The position numbers and the translations under genes were made by a program. From BOG-908 sp963692875 (GTDB lineage Bacteria > Pseudomonadota > Alphaproteobacteria > Acetobacterales > Acetobacteraceae), in the NCBI GenBank assembly GCA_965198755.1, contig OZ240673.1, positions 1,922,001 through 1,986,000 on the forward strand: 64,000 nucleotides of DNA, read 5' to 3'. Within the stretch, counting starts at the first letter, position 1. Every line of letters begins with the position of its first letter. The notes under the pieces were generated by a model. The model was not told where the DNA came from. It worked only from the letters and a program-made list of their open reading frames with translations, and made no database searches. Shown here piece by piece: positions 8,583 through 18,120 of this stretch.

Positions 8583-8774
8583 CACGCGGCCGGCTGGTGG
8601 TTGGCGGGCGTTGCAGTGTTTCCGCAGACCGCCCAAGCCGTTGCCGAGGCTGTGTTCCAGAGGGCTACTCACGTTGCTGTGAAGGGAACATCTTCTTTCC
8701 TTTCGGCTTTTCGTGGGGTTAGTGTCAGTTTCATGACCCCCGCGTCGGGTGCCTAACCTCGGTTAAGGAATCGC

Positions 8775-9881
8775 ATGCCTGAGACGATCCTCATCACCGG
8801 CGGGGCCGGGTTCATCGGCTCCTACGTCGCTGCGTCGCTGCTCGCCATCGGCCACAGGGTGCGCATCCTCGACAGCCTGATCGAGCAGGTGCATCCGACT
8901 GCAGGGCCGCGCAACAAGCTGCTGGACGAGGTGGAGTTCTTCCACGGCGACGTGCGCGACGCCGAGATTGTCGGCCGTGCGCTGCGCGGCGTCGACAAGC
9001 TGGTGCACCTGGCGGCCGAAGTGGGCGTCGGGCAAAGCATGTACGCGATCGACCGCTACGTGTCGGTGAACGACCAGGGCACCGCGGTGCTGTTGCAGGC
9101 GTTGATCAAGCAGCGTGTGCAGCGCGTCGTCGTCGCCTCGTCGATGAGCATCTACGGCGAGGGACGTTACGCGACCGATGACGGGCGCGTGGTGGACGAT
9201 GCGACTCGGCGCGCCGGCGACACGGGATGGAACCCGGTGGGATCTGCCGGCGAGACCCTCACGCCTGTCGCCACGCCGGAAGCCAAGCCGGCCAACCTGG
9301 CATCGGTGTACGCCATCTCCAAATACGTGCAGGAACGGCTGACGCTGACCGTAGCACCCGCCTACGGCATGCAGTCGGTGGCATTGCGCCTGTTCAACGT
9401 CTACGGTGCTGGACAGGCGCTTTCCAATCCTTACACCGGGGTGCTGGCGATCTTTGCGTCGCGGCTGTTGAACGGGCAGCGGCCCATGGTGTTCGAGGAC
9501 GGCGCACAGCGGCGGGACTTCGTGCACGTGGAGGATGTCGCACGCGCGTTCCTGCTGGCACTCGACGAGCCGGCGGCCGATGGCGGGGTGTTCAACATCG
9601 GCAGCGGCCAGAGCGTGAGTGTCGCCGACGTCGCCACCAGCTTCGCAGCCGCGATGGGCCGCGCGGACCTGTCTCCGGAGATCACCAACAAGGCCCGCAC
9701 CGGCGACATCCGTCACTGTTTCGCCGACATCGACCTCGCGCGGCGCGTGCTGGGCTTTCACCCGCGCCGCAGCTTCGAAGACAGTTTCGACGAAATGGCG
9801 GACTGGGTGTCGCGGCAGACGGCCGTGGACCGCGTGGCAGAGGCCCGCCGCGAACTCGAGACGCACGGTCTCGTCGCATGA
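8775..9881 (+). CDS. NAD-dependent nucleotide-sugar epimerase/dehydratase
   Basis: A 368-residue extended short-chain dehydrogenase. The N-terminal nucleotide-binding motif GGAGFIG is at residues 9-15, the active-site YAISK sits about residue 180, and RLFNVYG and QRRDFVHVEDVA are family signatures of sugar epimerases. It probably interconverts an NDP-sugar, though the substrate cannot be read from sequence. It is the first gene of a seven-gene plus-strand operon ending at 17489, and its TGA overlaps the next ATG (9878). The 190 bases upstream are gene-free and presumably hold the operon promoter. Confidence 0.88.
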   Translation: MPETILITGGAGFIGSYVAASLLAIGHRVRILDSLIEQVHPTAGPRNKLLDEVEFFHGDVRDAEIVGRALRGVDKLVHLAAEVGVGQSMYAIDRYVSVNDQGTAVLLQALIKQRVQRVVVASSMSIYGEGRYATDDGRVVDDATRRAGDTGWNPVGSAGETLTPVATPEAKPANLASVYAISKYVQERLTLTVAPAYGMQSVALRLFNVYGAGQALSNPYTGVLAIFASRLLNGQRPMVFEDGAQRRDFVHVEDVARAFLLALDEPAADGGVFNIGSGQSVSVADVATSFAAAMGRADLSPEITNKARTGDIRHCFADIDLARRVLGFHPRRSFEDSFDEMADWVSRQTAVDRVAEARRELETHGLVA

Positions 9882-11731
9882 TCGAGCCCGAGCATGCTGG
9901 ACGGCTCGGCGTCTCTGCGCGCTTCGAGCGGGACGACACGCGCGCCGTCGAACTTGCCTGCGCGGGCCTGCAGTCTTTAGGCATCCGACACGTGCGCCTT
10001 CCTCTGGAAGCCGGGATGCTGACCGGCACGGCGGATCGTGCGTGGTTCGCCTGGCTCGTCGCACGGATTGCAAGCAGTGCCGACGTGCTGCCGAGCATCT
10101 GCCTCGACGGCATGCAGGACGTCACCGCCACGCTCGAAGCATTGTTCGGCGCTTGCGACGGTGTGCTCGACGGTGTCGAGTTCTCTGGGTCCGACGATGC
10201 TTTAAGTATGGCCTGCACGCTCACTCGTACGCTCGGCCTGAACACAGTTCTAGCCGTCGAGGCAGCCGCGGCACCTGCCCGGCTTGCGATGCTGGGTGAA
10301 GCCGGCCTGTTGTCGGACGTGACGGCAATCGGGCTTGGCTGCACGCAGCACGACGGCCTGTCGTTGCGGCCTGCATGCGACGACGCGGCGCACGTGCTTG
10401 CCGGCTACAATACAGACGCGGCAATCTGGGTGACCGGCCCCGGCGTTCATGCGCAGCCTCACCAACACGCCAGACTCGCGCAGGCATTTCTCGACATGCT
10501 CGGCCTGGCGGCAGAACGCGTGTACTGGCCGACCTTGATCAGCGGCATCGGTGAGCGAGCGCGCGGCGTGGCGACCGGTCTGCATGCGTCTTCAGGCCAG
10601 CCGAGCTTGTTCGGCAGGCTGCTTGAAGGCGGTGTGGCGAACCTCGACCAGATCATGGCGCTGACGCGCGGCAAAGCGTCACGCTCATTTGGCACGCGCC
10701 CGGTGCTGATCACTGGCGGTGCGGGCTTCATCGGTGCCAACCTGGCAGACCGCCTCGCGACCGACGGGCACCGCGTGCTGATCTACGACGCGCTTGCGCG
10801 GCCTGGCGTGGAGCGCAACCTGCGTTGGCTCGCGCGACGTCACGCGGCCCGCATCAGCTTCGAACTTGGCGACCTGCGCGACGAACGAGCGCTGTCGGAC
10901 GCCGCCGCCGAAGCGGAGGCGGTGTTCCACCTCGCCGGTCAAGTTGCTGTCACCACCAGCATGGTTGCGCCGCTGGATGATTTCGAGGTGAACGCACGCG
11001 GCACGCTGGCGCTGCTGGACGCGCTGCGCACGCGCAATCCGCGCGCCGGCCTCGTCTTCGCCAGCACCAACAAGGTGTATGGCGACCTGGCCGACATCGA
11101 GCTGGTCCGCGACGGCGATTGTTACCTGCCAACGAGTCCCAGCGTGCGGTCCCACGGTGTCGGCGAGCAGCGGCCGCTGTGCTTCCATACGCCTTACGGA
11201 TGCAGCAAGGGCGCTGCTGACCAATACGTCCTGGACTATGCTCATAGTTTCGGCTTGCGCACCGCAGTGCTGCGCATGAGCTGCATCTACGGCGAACGCC
11301 AGCTCGGCACCGAAGACCAGGGCTGGGTCGCACACTTTTTGCTGCGCGCTATCGCCGGAGAGCCGGTCACGATCTACGGCGACGGCAGGCAGGTCCGCGA
11401 CGTTCTCCACGTTGGCGACGCGGTCTCCGCCTACGTCGCTGCCTGGCAGAACATCGACAGCATCTCCGGCCGGGCCTACAATCTTGGCGGCGGGACTGCG
11501 AACGCGATCAGTCTGCTGCAGCTCATCTCCCACATCGAAGACCTGCTCGGGCGCCGCGTGGACGTCACCTTCGACGATTGGCGGCCGGGCGACCAGAGAT
11601 ACTTCGTCGCAGATACCAGTGCCGTGCAGCGAGATTTGTCGCTGCCGCAGGCGCTCGGCTGGCGGCCCGGGATTGCCCGCCTGGCGGCGCATTTCGGCGC
11701 GGTGCCCGTGCACAGCGAGGCCGCGCAGTGA
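9878..11731 (+). CDS. barrel-domain / CDP-paratose-2-epimerase-like fusion
   Basis: A 617-residue two-domain protein. The first 280 or so residues (MIEPEHAGRLGVSARF ... VRLPLEAGM ... DGVEFSGSD) look like a TIM-barrel of glycoside-hydrolase type, but I see no clear catalytic pair. The remaining 330 residues are an extended short-chain dehydrogenase starting PVLITGGAGFIGANL, with active-site YGCSK and motifs SNKVYGD-like (STNKVYGD) and GDGRQVRDVLHV, closest to CDP-paratose/tyvelose 2-epimerases. The fusion suggests coupled recognition and epimerisation of one sugar. ATGA overlap upstream and GTGA overlap downstream imply translational coupling. Confidence 0.8.
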   Translation: MIEPEHAGRLGVSARFERDDTRAVELACAGLQSLGIRHVRLPLEAGMLTGTADRAWFAWLVARIASSADVLPSICLDGMQDVTATLEALFGACDGVLDGVEFSGSDDALSMACTLTRTLGLNTVLAVEAAAAPARLAMLGEAGLLSDVTAIGLGCTQHDGLSLRPACDDAAHVLAGYNTDAAIWVTGPGVHAQPHQHARLAQAFLDMLGLAAERVYWPTLISGIGERARGVATGLHASSGQPSLFGRLLEGGVANLDQIMALTRGKASRSFGTRPVLITGGAGFIGANLADRLATDGHRVLIYDALARPGVERNLRWLARRHAARISFELGDLRDERALSDAAAEAEAVFHLAGQVAVTTSMVAPLDDFEVNARGTLALLDALRTRNPRAGLVFASTNKVYGDLADIELVRDGDCYLPTSPSVRSHGVGEQRPLCFHTPYGCSKGAADQYVLDYAHSFGLRTAVLRMSCIYGERQLGTEDQGWVAHFLLRAIAGEPVTIYGDGRQVRDVLHVGDAVSAYVAAWQNIDSISGRAYNLGGGTANAISLLQLISHIEDLLGRRVDVTFDDWRPGDQRYFVADTSAVQRDLSLPQALGWRPGIARLAAHFGAVPVHSEAAQ

Positions 11732-13020
11732 GGGTGGCGTTGGCAAACCCGCCCTGGCGGTTCGAGAACAGCATCTATTTCGGCTGCAGGGAGCCGCATT
11801 TGCCGATCGAGCTTGGCGCCTGCAAGCTGTTGCTCGAACGTGGCGGCCACGAGGTGCTGCTTCTGGACGGTCACCTCGACCCTGCTTCCGCCGCCGGACT
11901 TGCCGACGAGATTGCCGCCTTTGCACCCGCGATGACGGTGATACCGACAGCGCCGAGCTACTTGTTCTGGCGGTGTGCGCCGCCAGAACTGCGCGTGCCG
12001 CGCGAACTCGTGGCGGCACTCGACGGGCGCGGCGGACGCATCGTCGCCGTGGGCCCGCATGGTTCCTCCACGCCGCGTGCAACGTTGCGCAAGCTGGGCG
12101 CCGATGTTGTGATCCGTGGCGAATGCGAAGAGGCGGTGGCAGCGCTCGCTGATTCGTGGCCGCGCACCGATGTTCCAGGCGCCGCTGTGCTGGACCATGG
12201 CGAGTTGCGTCTAAACGGTGGACCGCAGGCGACTGGCTTCATTGACCTTGCAGCATTACACTGGCCCGACGAATGGGTGGCGAGACACCAACATCACCAT
12301 CATCGGTTCGACGGCCCGCATATCGGTGCCGGCGCCGAAGTGGAAGCCTCGCGCGGTTGTCCCTATCATTGCAGTTTCTGCGCAAAGATCGATTTCCGCG
12401 ACGCATACCGTCGGCGCGGTCTGCCGGCGCTGCTCGAGGAGATCGACGCGTTGCGGGCGCAGGGCGTCTCGTATCTCTACTTTATCGACGAGATCTTCCT
12501 GCCGCAACCGGCCTTGCTTGAGGCGCTGGCGCAACGCAACCTGCAGTTTGGCGTGCAGACGCGAATCGATCTCTGGAAACCATCGCTGCTGGACTTGCTC
12601 GGACGTGCCGGTTGCGTGTCGATTGAAGCTGGCGTCGAAAGCCTAACCGCTAGCGGGCGTGCGTCGCTCGACAAGAGTTGCCGGATGAGCACCGACGATT
12701 TGACAGAGCGGCTGGTCCATGCCCGGCGCCACGTGCCGTTCGTACAGGCCAACCTGATCAAGACAGACGGCGACAACATGGACGACATCGCTGCCTGGCG
12801 TGACCGCTTGCAGGCCGAAGGTGTGTGGGCAAACGACCCGGTGCCGATGTTTCCCTACCCGAGCAGCCCGGATTATCACGCGCGCTGGGGCGTGCCAGAC
12901 GACGACGCGTGGGAACGGGCGCTTGACTTCTACCTGGAGCGCTTCAGTGGATTTTCCGACATACAGGATACGGCGCCGCTCAATCTGAGATCGTTGGAGG
13001 CTGAGTGCCTGCCGGCGTGA
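11728..13020 (+). CDS. B12-binding-type radical SAM enzyme
   Basis: A 430-residue protein starting at GTG 11728, which overlaps the previous stop. Residues 1-145 resemble a cobalamin-binding domain (VRVALANPPWRFEN, LLLDGHLD, IRGECEEAV), though the classical DxHxxG cobalamin motif is not convincing. The radical SAM cluster motif CPYHCSFC is at residues 211-218, followed by a barrel with YLYFIDEIFLP, GVQTRIDLW and SIEAGVES. A run of histidines (HQHHHH) lies at about 187-192. Such enzymes do radical methylation or rearrangement. The setting among epimerases and glycosyltransferases suggests sugar or lipid-carrier modification, which is inference. Confidence 0.85.
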   Translation: MRVALANPPWRFENSIYFGCREPHLPIELGACKLLLERGGHEVLLLDGHLDPASAAGLADEIAAFAPAMTVIPTAPSYLFWRCAPPELRVPRELVAALDGRGGRIVAVGPHGSSTPRATLRKLGADVVIRGECEEAVAALADSWPRTDVPGAAVLDHGELRLNGGPQATGFIDLAALHWPDEWVARHQHHHHRFDGPHIGAGAEVEASRGCPYHCSFCAKIDFRDAYRRRGLPALLEEIDALRAQGVSYLYFIDEIFLPQPALLEALAQRNLQFGVQTRIDLWKPSLLDLLGRAGCVSIEAGVESLTASGRASLDKSCRMSTDDLTERLVHARRHVPFVQANLIKTDGDNMDDIAAWRDRLQAEGVWANDPVPMFPYPSSPDYHARWGVPDDDAWERALDFYLERFSGFSDIQDTAPLNLRSLEAECLPA

Positions 13021-14114
13021 CCTCCAGGAGTGAGCTGCGGGTGTTCATCAGCACCGACGCCGTTGGCGGTGTATGGAACTACAGCCTGGCGCTCGCAGCC
13101 GGGTTGAGCAGCCTTGGCGTAACGTGCCGCCTGGCTGTCGTCGGGCCACAAGCGGGCGTTCGGCAGCGCGACGAGGCTGCAGCTTTACCACGCTGCCAGC
13201 TCGACGAGACGGGCCTCGCGTTGGACTGGACCGCACGCGATCGCGGCGCGCTTGATCAGGCGGCGCATGATCTGCTGCGCCGCGCTCGGGACTTCGGTGC
13301 CACGTCCATGCACCTCCACGCACCGGCGATGGTGAGCCGGTCGGAGTTGCCCACCGTGACCGTGGCGCATTCCTGTGTCGCGACTTGGTGGTCCGCCGTG
13401 CATGGAACTCCGATGCCTGACGATCTTGCCTGGCGTGCACAGGCGACAGCGGAGGGGCTCGCCAGCGCGACGGAGACGATCGCGCCGACGCGGGCATTCG
13501 GGCGTGCTCTCCAGGCCAGCTATCCTGGCTTCGACGGAGCAACGATCGTCCACAACGGGTTGCCGCAGCGCGGGTCTCGACCTGTCGGCCGCGGCGAGAT
13601 GATCCTCACTGCCGGGCGGCTCTGGGATCAAGCAAAGAACGCGCGGGTGCTTGATGACGCCGCTGCACTGATGCGCACCACGATCGACGCGGCGGGCCCC
13701 TGCGAGGCGCCCACCGGAGAGCGCATCTTTGCAGCAAGGCTTCGGTTGCTTGGCAACTTGTCCTCGCCTGATTTGCACGATCGCATGGCGCGAGCGGCAA
13801 TCTTCGCAGCGCCGTCGATCTATGAGCCGTTCGGTCTGGCCGTGCTCGAAGCCGCGCAGACGGGCGCACCGCTCGTGCTTGCGGACATCCCAACCTTTCG
13901 TGAACTCTGGTCGGGCGCCGCGCTGTTTGTCCCGCCCACCGACGCGAGAGCGTGGGCGGACGCCCTTTCAGGATTGATGACAGATAAGCGCCGACGCGCG
14001 CGTCTTGGCCAAGCGGCTCGGCGCCGTGCAACCCGCTACACGATCAAGTTAATGATCGAAAAAATCGTGCACCTGCACGCACAACACTCCGACTTCGGAC
14101 GCCAGGCCGCTTGA
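13005..14114 (+). CDS. GT4-type glycosyltransferase
   Basis: A 369-residue GT-B fold glycosyltransferase. The N-terminal motif ISTDAVGGVWNYSLALA resembles the acceptor-side glycine loop of family 4 enzymes. The C-terminal nucleotide-sugar site is shown by APSIYEPFGLAVLEAA (the E-x7-E motif), with LTAGRLWDQAKN before it. GTG 13005 has GGAGG 4 bases upstream. GTG 13017 overlaps the previous stop like its neighbours but lies 16 bases from GGAGG, so I prefer 13005. It likely transfers the sugar made by the upstream enzymes; the acceptor is unknown. Confidence 0.85.
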   Translation: MPAGVTSRSELRVFISTDAVGGVWNYSLALAAGLSSLGVTCRLAVVGPQAGVRQRDEAAALPRCQLDETGLALDWTARDRGALDQAAHDLLRRARDFGATSMHLHAPAMVSRSELPTVTVAHSCVATWWSAVHGTPMPDDLAWRAQATAEGLASATETIAPTRAFGRALQASYPGFDGATIVHNGLPQRGSRPVGRGEMILTAGRLWDQAKNARVLDDAAALMRTTIDAAGPCEAPTGERIFAARLRLLGNLSSPDLHDRMARAAIFAAPSIYEPFGLAVLEAAQTGAPLVLADIPTFRELWSGAALFVPPTDARAWADALSGLMTDKRRRARLGQAARRRATRYTIKLMIEKIVHLHAQHSDFGRQAA

Positions 14115-15217
14115 TGCGGATCGTCTACTTCACGCACTCGCTCGTATCCTGCTGGAACCACGGCAACGCGCATTTCTTGCGCGGCGTGCTCCGTGCCCTG
14201 GCTGCCCGCGGGCATGACGTGATTGCCTACGAGCCAGCCGAGAGCTGGAGTCGTCAGAACCTGCTCGTGGAGCGGGGCATTGACGACGCCGCGGCCGCAT
14301 TTGAGACAGACTTCCCTACGATCAGCTCTCATATCCTGGCCAGCGATGACGATCTAAGTATGGCGCTGGACGGTGCTGACCTGGTCATCGTGCATGAGTG
14401 GAATGAGCCGGATCTGGTTGCCCGCATCGGCCGTCATCGCAAGCACGCCGCCTACACCCTGCTGTTTCACGACACGCATCACCGGGCGGTCAGCGACCCG
14501 GATGCGATCCACCGGTTCGAGCTCGACTACTATGACGGCGTTCTCGCGTTTGGCGCGGCGCTGGCACGTATCTACCAGGCTTGGGGCTGGGGTGCACGCG
14601 CGTTCGTTTGGCACGAAGCTGCCGACACAGCGCTATTTCACCCGCCGTCGACCACGCAGGATCGGCGTGGTGCCGTCTGGATCGGCAACTGGGGTGACGA
14701 TGAGCGCACCTCCGAGTTGGAGCAGTTTCTGCTTGCACCTTCAGCACATGCCGGCATCGCTCTCGACGTGTATGGCGTACGCTACCCCGATACCGCGTTG
14801 CAGATGTTGCAGGCCTACGGTGCCACGTTTCACGGCTGGACACCGAACGCGAAGGTGCCCGGTGTCTTTGCCAGGCACCGCTTGACCGTGCACGTGCCAC
14901 GCCGGTTTTACACGACGCTGCTTCCGGGCATCCCGACCATCCGGGTGTTCGAAGCTCTCGCCTGCGGTATACCGCTGGTTTGCTCGCCCTGGGACGATTG
15001 CGAGCACTTGTTCCGACCTGGTCACGACTACCTCGTGGCACGGTCTGAAAACGAAATGGCGGCGCACATGCGTGCGATCGTAGAAGATGACGCGCTGGCA
15101 AGCGATCTTGCCGCAAACGGCTTGTCTCGCATCCAGTCCCTGCATAGCTGTGACGCCCGGGCGGCCGAGTTGCTCTCGATCCTGGCGCAACTCTCACCCG
15201 TGACCGCTGAGGCTTGA
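14114..15217 (+). CDS. CgeB-like glycosyltransferase, paralog 1
   Basis: A 367-residue glycosyltransferase of the CgeB-like GT-B group. The N-terminal signature HSLVSCWNHGNAHFLRGVL and the C-terminal motif GIPTIRVFEALACGIPLV define it, with SPWDDCEHLFRPG following. Its ATG overlaps the previous TGA (TGATG). It is the first of three tandem genes with the same N-terminal and C-terminal signatures, indicating duplication followed by divergence. Confidence 0.82.
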   Translation: MRIVYFTHSLVSCWNHGNAHFLRGVLRALAARGHDVIAYEPAESWSRQNLLVERGIDDAAAAFETDFPTISSHILASDDDLSMALDGADLVIVHEWNEPDLVARIGRHRKHAAYTLLFHDTHHRAVSDPDAIHRFELDYYDGVLAFGAALARIYQAWGWGARAFVWHEAADTALFHPPSTTQDRRGAVWIGNWGDDERTSELEQFLLAPSAHAGIALDVYGVRYPDTALQMLQAYGATFHGWTPNAKVPGVFARHRLTVHVPRRFYTTLLPGIPTIRVFEALACGIPLVCSPWDDCEHLFRPGHDYLVARSENEMAAHMRAIVEDDALASDLAANGLSRIQSLHSCDARAAELLSILAQLSPVTAEA

Positions 15218-16311
15218 TGCGTATCGCCTTTTACGGTTCGAGCCTGCTGTCGAGCTACTGGAACGGCGCAGCCACTTACTACCGCGGCCTGTTACAGGCT
15301 TTGGCTGGCCATGGCTACGACATCACCTTCTACGAACCCGACGCTTTCGACAGGCAATCGCATCGCGATATCGAGCCGCCTGACTGGGCCAAGGTCGTCG
15401 TCTACCCCGCCACCCAGGCCGGGCTCGCCGATGTTCTCGCAGGCGCCACGCAAGCCGACATCGTGGTCAAGGCAAGCGGAGTCGGCGTGTTTGATAACGA
15501 GCTGGTCGAGGCTCTTCCGATCCACGCCAGGCCTGGTGCCATGCTGGTGTTCTGGGACGTGGACGCCCCCGCCACGCTGGCGACGTTGCGAGCACACCCT
15601 TCGCACGTGTTACGCAGACATTTGCCGCGCCTGGACCTCGTGTTGACCTACGGTGGCGGCCCGCCCGTCGTCGACGCCTATCGGCAATTGGGTGCGAGGC
15701 AGTGTGTTCCGGTCTATAATGGCCTCGACCCAGCCACGCATTTCCCGGTCGCGCCTGATCCTGCTCTGGCCGCCGACATGGGTTTCCTTGCCAACCGGCT
15801 GCCGGACAGAGAGGCGCGCGTGGACGCTTTTTTCGTTGCTGCCGCGCACAGCCTGCCGACCCGGCGGTTCCTGCTCGGCGGGTCCGGGTGGGGCGACAAG
15901 GTGCTGCCGTCCAACGTGATCAGCATCGGTCACGTGCCGACCTCCCGGCACAACGCGCTGAACTGCTCGTCGATGGCGGTGCTGAACGTCGCGCGCGACA
16001 GCATGGCGGAGGTAGGTTTTTCGCCTGCCACACGGGTGTTCGAGGCAGCCGGCGCCGGCGCCTGCCTCATCACCGATGCCTGGACCGGTATCGAGATGTT
16101 TCTAAAGCCGAACAGCGAAATCCTGGTGGCACGTGACGGCCGCGACGTGGCGGATCACCTCTTGCACCTGACAGCCGAGCGTGCGCAGGCCATCGGTGCC
16201 GCTGCCCGGGCACGTTGCCTGGCTGACCACACCTACACCCGACGGGCTGCGCAGGTGCATGAGCTGTTTGCCGGCGCCACCCAGCGTGCAAACATGATGA
16301 GCACGGCATGA
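15217..16311 (+). CDS. CgeB-like glycosyltransferase, paralog 2
   Basis: A 364-residue protein of the same type as its two neighbours. The N-terminal motif is SSLLSSYWNGAATYYRGLL and the donor-site motif is SPATRVFEAAGAGACLITD. LGARQCVPVYNGLDPATHFP and ADMGFLANRLPDREARV are typical of CgeB-like proteins. It starts at ATG 15217 in a TGATG overlap. It likely acts in sequence with the paralogs on one glycan. Confidence 0.82.
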   Translation: MRIAFYGSSLLSSYWNGAATYYRGLLQALAGHGYDITFYEPDAFDRQSHRDIEPPDWAKVVVYPATQAGLADVLAGATQADIVVKASGVGVFDNELVEALPIHARPGAMLVFWDVDAPATLATLRAHPSHVLRRHLPRLDLVLTYGGGPPVVDAYRQLGARQCVPVYNGLDPATHFPVAPDPALAADMGFLANRLPDREARVDAFFVAAAHSLPTRRFLLGGSGWGDKVLPSNVISIGHVPTSRHNALNCSSMAVLNVARDSMAEVGFSPATRVFEAAGAGACLITDAWTGIEMFLKPNSEILVARDGRDVADHLLHLTAERAQAIGAAARARCLADHTYTRRAAQVHELFAGATQRANMMSTA

Positions 16312-17489
16312 CGGCCGGGCTGCGCATCGTCGTCGTCGGGCTTTCGCTCAGCTCGTCCTGGGGCAACGGCCACGCGACGACGTACCGGGCTTTGATACGC
16401 GCGCTGCACGCACGCGGACACGATGTCCTGTTTCTCGAGTGCGACCGCACATGGTATGCGGAGCATCGCGACATGCCGTCGCCGGATTTCTGTCGTCTTG
16501 CGTTCTACGACAAATTGCAGGACCTCGTTAGGTGGCAGCGCGAGTTCAAACGCGCAGACCTCGTCATCATCGGATCCTACGTTGTCGATGGCGTGGACGT
16601 CGCCCGCATGGTGCGGCGTTGGGCAAGAAGCCTGGCATTCTACGACATCGACACGCCGGTCACGCTCGCCAGGCTCGCCGATGGCGACGCGTCCTACGTC
16701 TCGGCCGACGTAATTCCGCTCTACGACATGTACCTGTCGTTTACCGGCGGACCGACGTTGAGACTGCTGGAGGAACGCTACGGTGCGCACTCGGCGCATG
16801 CGCTGTTCTGCGCTGTGGACCCGTCGCTGTATCACCCCGCCGAGCCTCGGGCCGCTCCGTCCTGGCACCTTGGCTATCTGGGCACCTACAGCGCTGACCG
16901 ACAGCCCGCACTCGAGCGTTACCTTCTTGAGCCGGCACGGCTCGCCTCGCATCTGCGATTCGTGGTGGCTGGACCCCAATATCCTGAGGGCATTGAGTGG
17001 CCGGAGAACGTCCAGCGGATTGACCACCTGCCGCCGAGCCAACATGCCGACTTCTACAACAGTCTCGGCTGGACGCTGAACATTACGCGCGCCGACATGA
17101 TAAAGGCGGGCTACAGCCCAAGCGTTCGCCTGTTCGAAGCGGCGGCGTGCGGCACGCCTATCCTGTCAGACAATTGGCCGGGGCTGGATGACTTCCTGGC
17201 GATCGGCAGCGAGATCGTCCTCGCACGATCGTCCGACCAGGTACTCGACGTGCTGACGTGGCCACGACAGCGTGCGCTGGCCATCGGCACAGCTGCGCGC
17301 GCGCGTGTGCTTGGCGCCCACACGGCAGAACATCGCGCGCTCACCCTCGAACGCCTGATCCAAGCTGGCAACGTAAGCAGCGAACGCAGCTTTAGCGCAG
17401 TTTCTGAAGCGGACGAAGAACGGAGCAAATCCGGACCTCGGGCACAAGCCAAGCCTCACTCAGCTGTTCCCGCCTCGGCTGAAACGTAG
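16308..17489 (+). CDS. CgeB-like glycosyltransferase, paralog 3
   Basis: A 393-residue third paralog, ending the operon. The N-terminal motif is LSLSSSWGNGHATTYRALI and the donor-site motif is SPSVRLFEAAACGTPILSD, followed by WPGLDDFL. An ATGA overlap couples it to the upstream gene. The C-terminal 30 or so residues (SEADEERSKSGPRAQAK) form a charged tail not seen in the other two. No intrinsic terminator is obvious; the next features are two palindromic elements. Confidence 0.82.
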   Translation: MTAGLRIVVVGLSLSSSWGNGHATTYRALIRALHARGHDVLFLECDRTWYAEHRDMPSPDFCRLAFYDKLQDLVRWQREFKRADLVIIGSYVVDGVDVARMVRRWARSLAFYDIDTPVTLARLADGDASYVSADVIPLYDMYLSFTGGPTLRLLEERYGAHSAHALFCAVDPSLYHPAEPRAAPSWHLGYLGTYSADRQPALERYLLEPARLASHLRFVVAGPQYPEGIEWPENVQRIDHLPPSQHADFYNSLGWTLNITRADMIKAGYSPSVRLFEAAACGTPILSDNWPGLDDFLAIGSEIVLARSSDQVLDVLTWPRQRALAIGTAARARVLGAHTAEHRALTLERLIQAGNVSSERSFSAVSEADEERSKSGPRAQAKPHSAVPASAET

Positions 17490-17545
17490 TCTGCTAGCCA
17501 CTCTTCTAATTCCAGCCGTCTTAGGGTTTGAACGGTGACCAGCGA

Positions 17546-17680
17546 GGCAAGCGGTTCTTTTTTGAAAAAAAGAACCAAAAAACTTTTGTTTCTGTGGGTG
17601 CGCGTTGCAGAAACCTCCGCGACAGCCGGACCAAAAGTCTTTTGCTTCTTTTCTCCAGAAAAGAAGGCCTTGCCTCCCTG
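17546..17680. repeat. palindromic intergenic element, full copy
   Basis: GGTTC-type left arm (GGTTCTTTTTT / AAAAAAAGAACC), AAAAAACTTTTG, core CTCCGCGACAGCCGGACC, AAAAGTCTTTTG, then a CTTC-type right arm (CTTCTTTTCTC / AGAAAAGAAG) and the terminus GCCTTGCC. It lies 57 bases after the operon's last stop. Confidence 0.9.
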
Positions 17681-17891
17681 CCGGACTTCGAAGGACTAAG
17701 GTCCAGGGCCGCTGGTTTAAGGGGTCCGTCACGTCGATCTGCAGAAGAGCCGGTAAAATCACCCTGTTGGCACAGCACGGGCGACATGCGCCGCGACACC
17801 GTATCCGACGTAAAATAAAACATCCGCGGACGGCGGCATCGTGCCGATCATCGGCGTCAAATACCAACCGGCCTGAAGGTTGACCGTTCCC

Positions 17892-18030
17892 AAGCAAGCA
17901 AGGCCTTCTTTTTTGAAAAAAAGAAGCAAAAAACTTTTGACTCCGCTGTCGCGGACTCTTCCGGAGAGCGCGCGACAGCGGTGTCACAAGTTTTTTAGTC
18001 CTTTTTTGCAAAAAAGGACTGCTTGCCTTC
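17892..18030. repeat. palindromic intergenic element, full copy
   Basis: CTTC-type left arm, AAAAAACTTTTG, core GCTGTCGCGG, a second core GCGCGACAGC, and an AGTCC-type right arm (AGTCCTTTTTT / AAAAAAGGACT). Here both core halves are present, so the whole element is close to a perfect palindrome. It follows the previous copy after about 210 bases. Confidence 0.9.
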
Positions 18031-18120
18031 TAGCAACAAAGCATCAAAGCCAACTAAATACAAGGCGACTTGCCGGACAACATACCGATGGGATCGGGGT
18101 AAACGGAGGCAGCACGTTCA

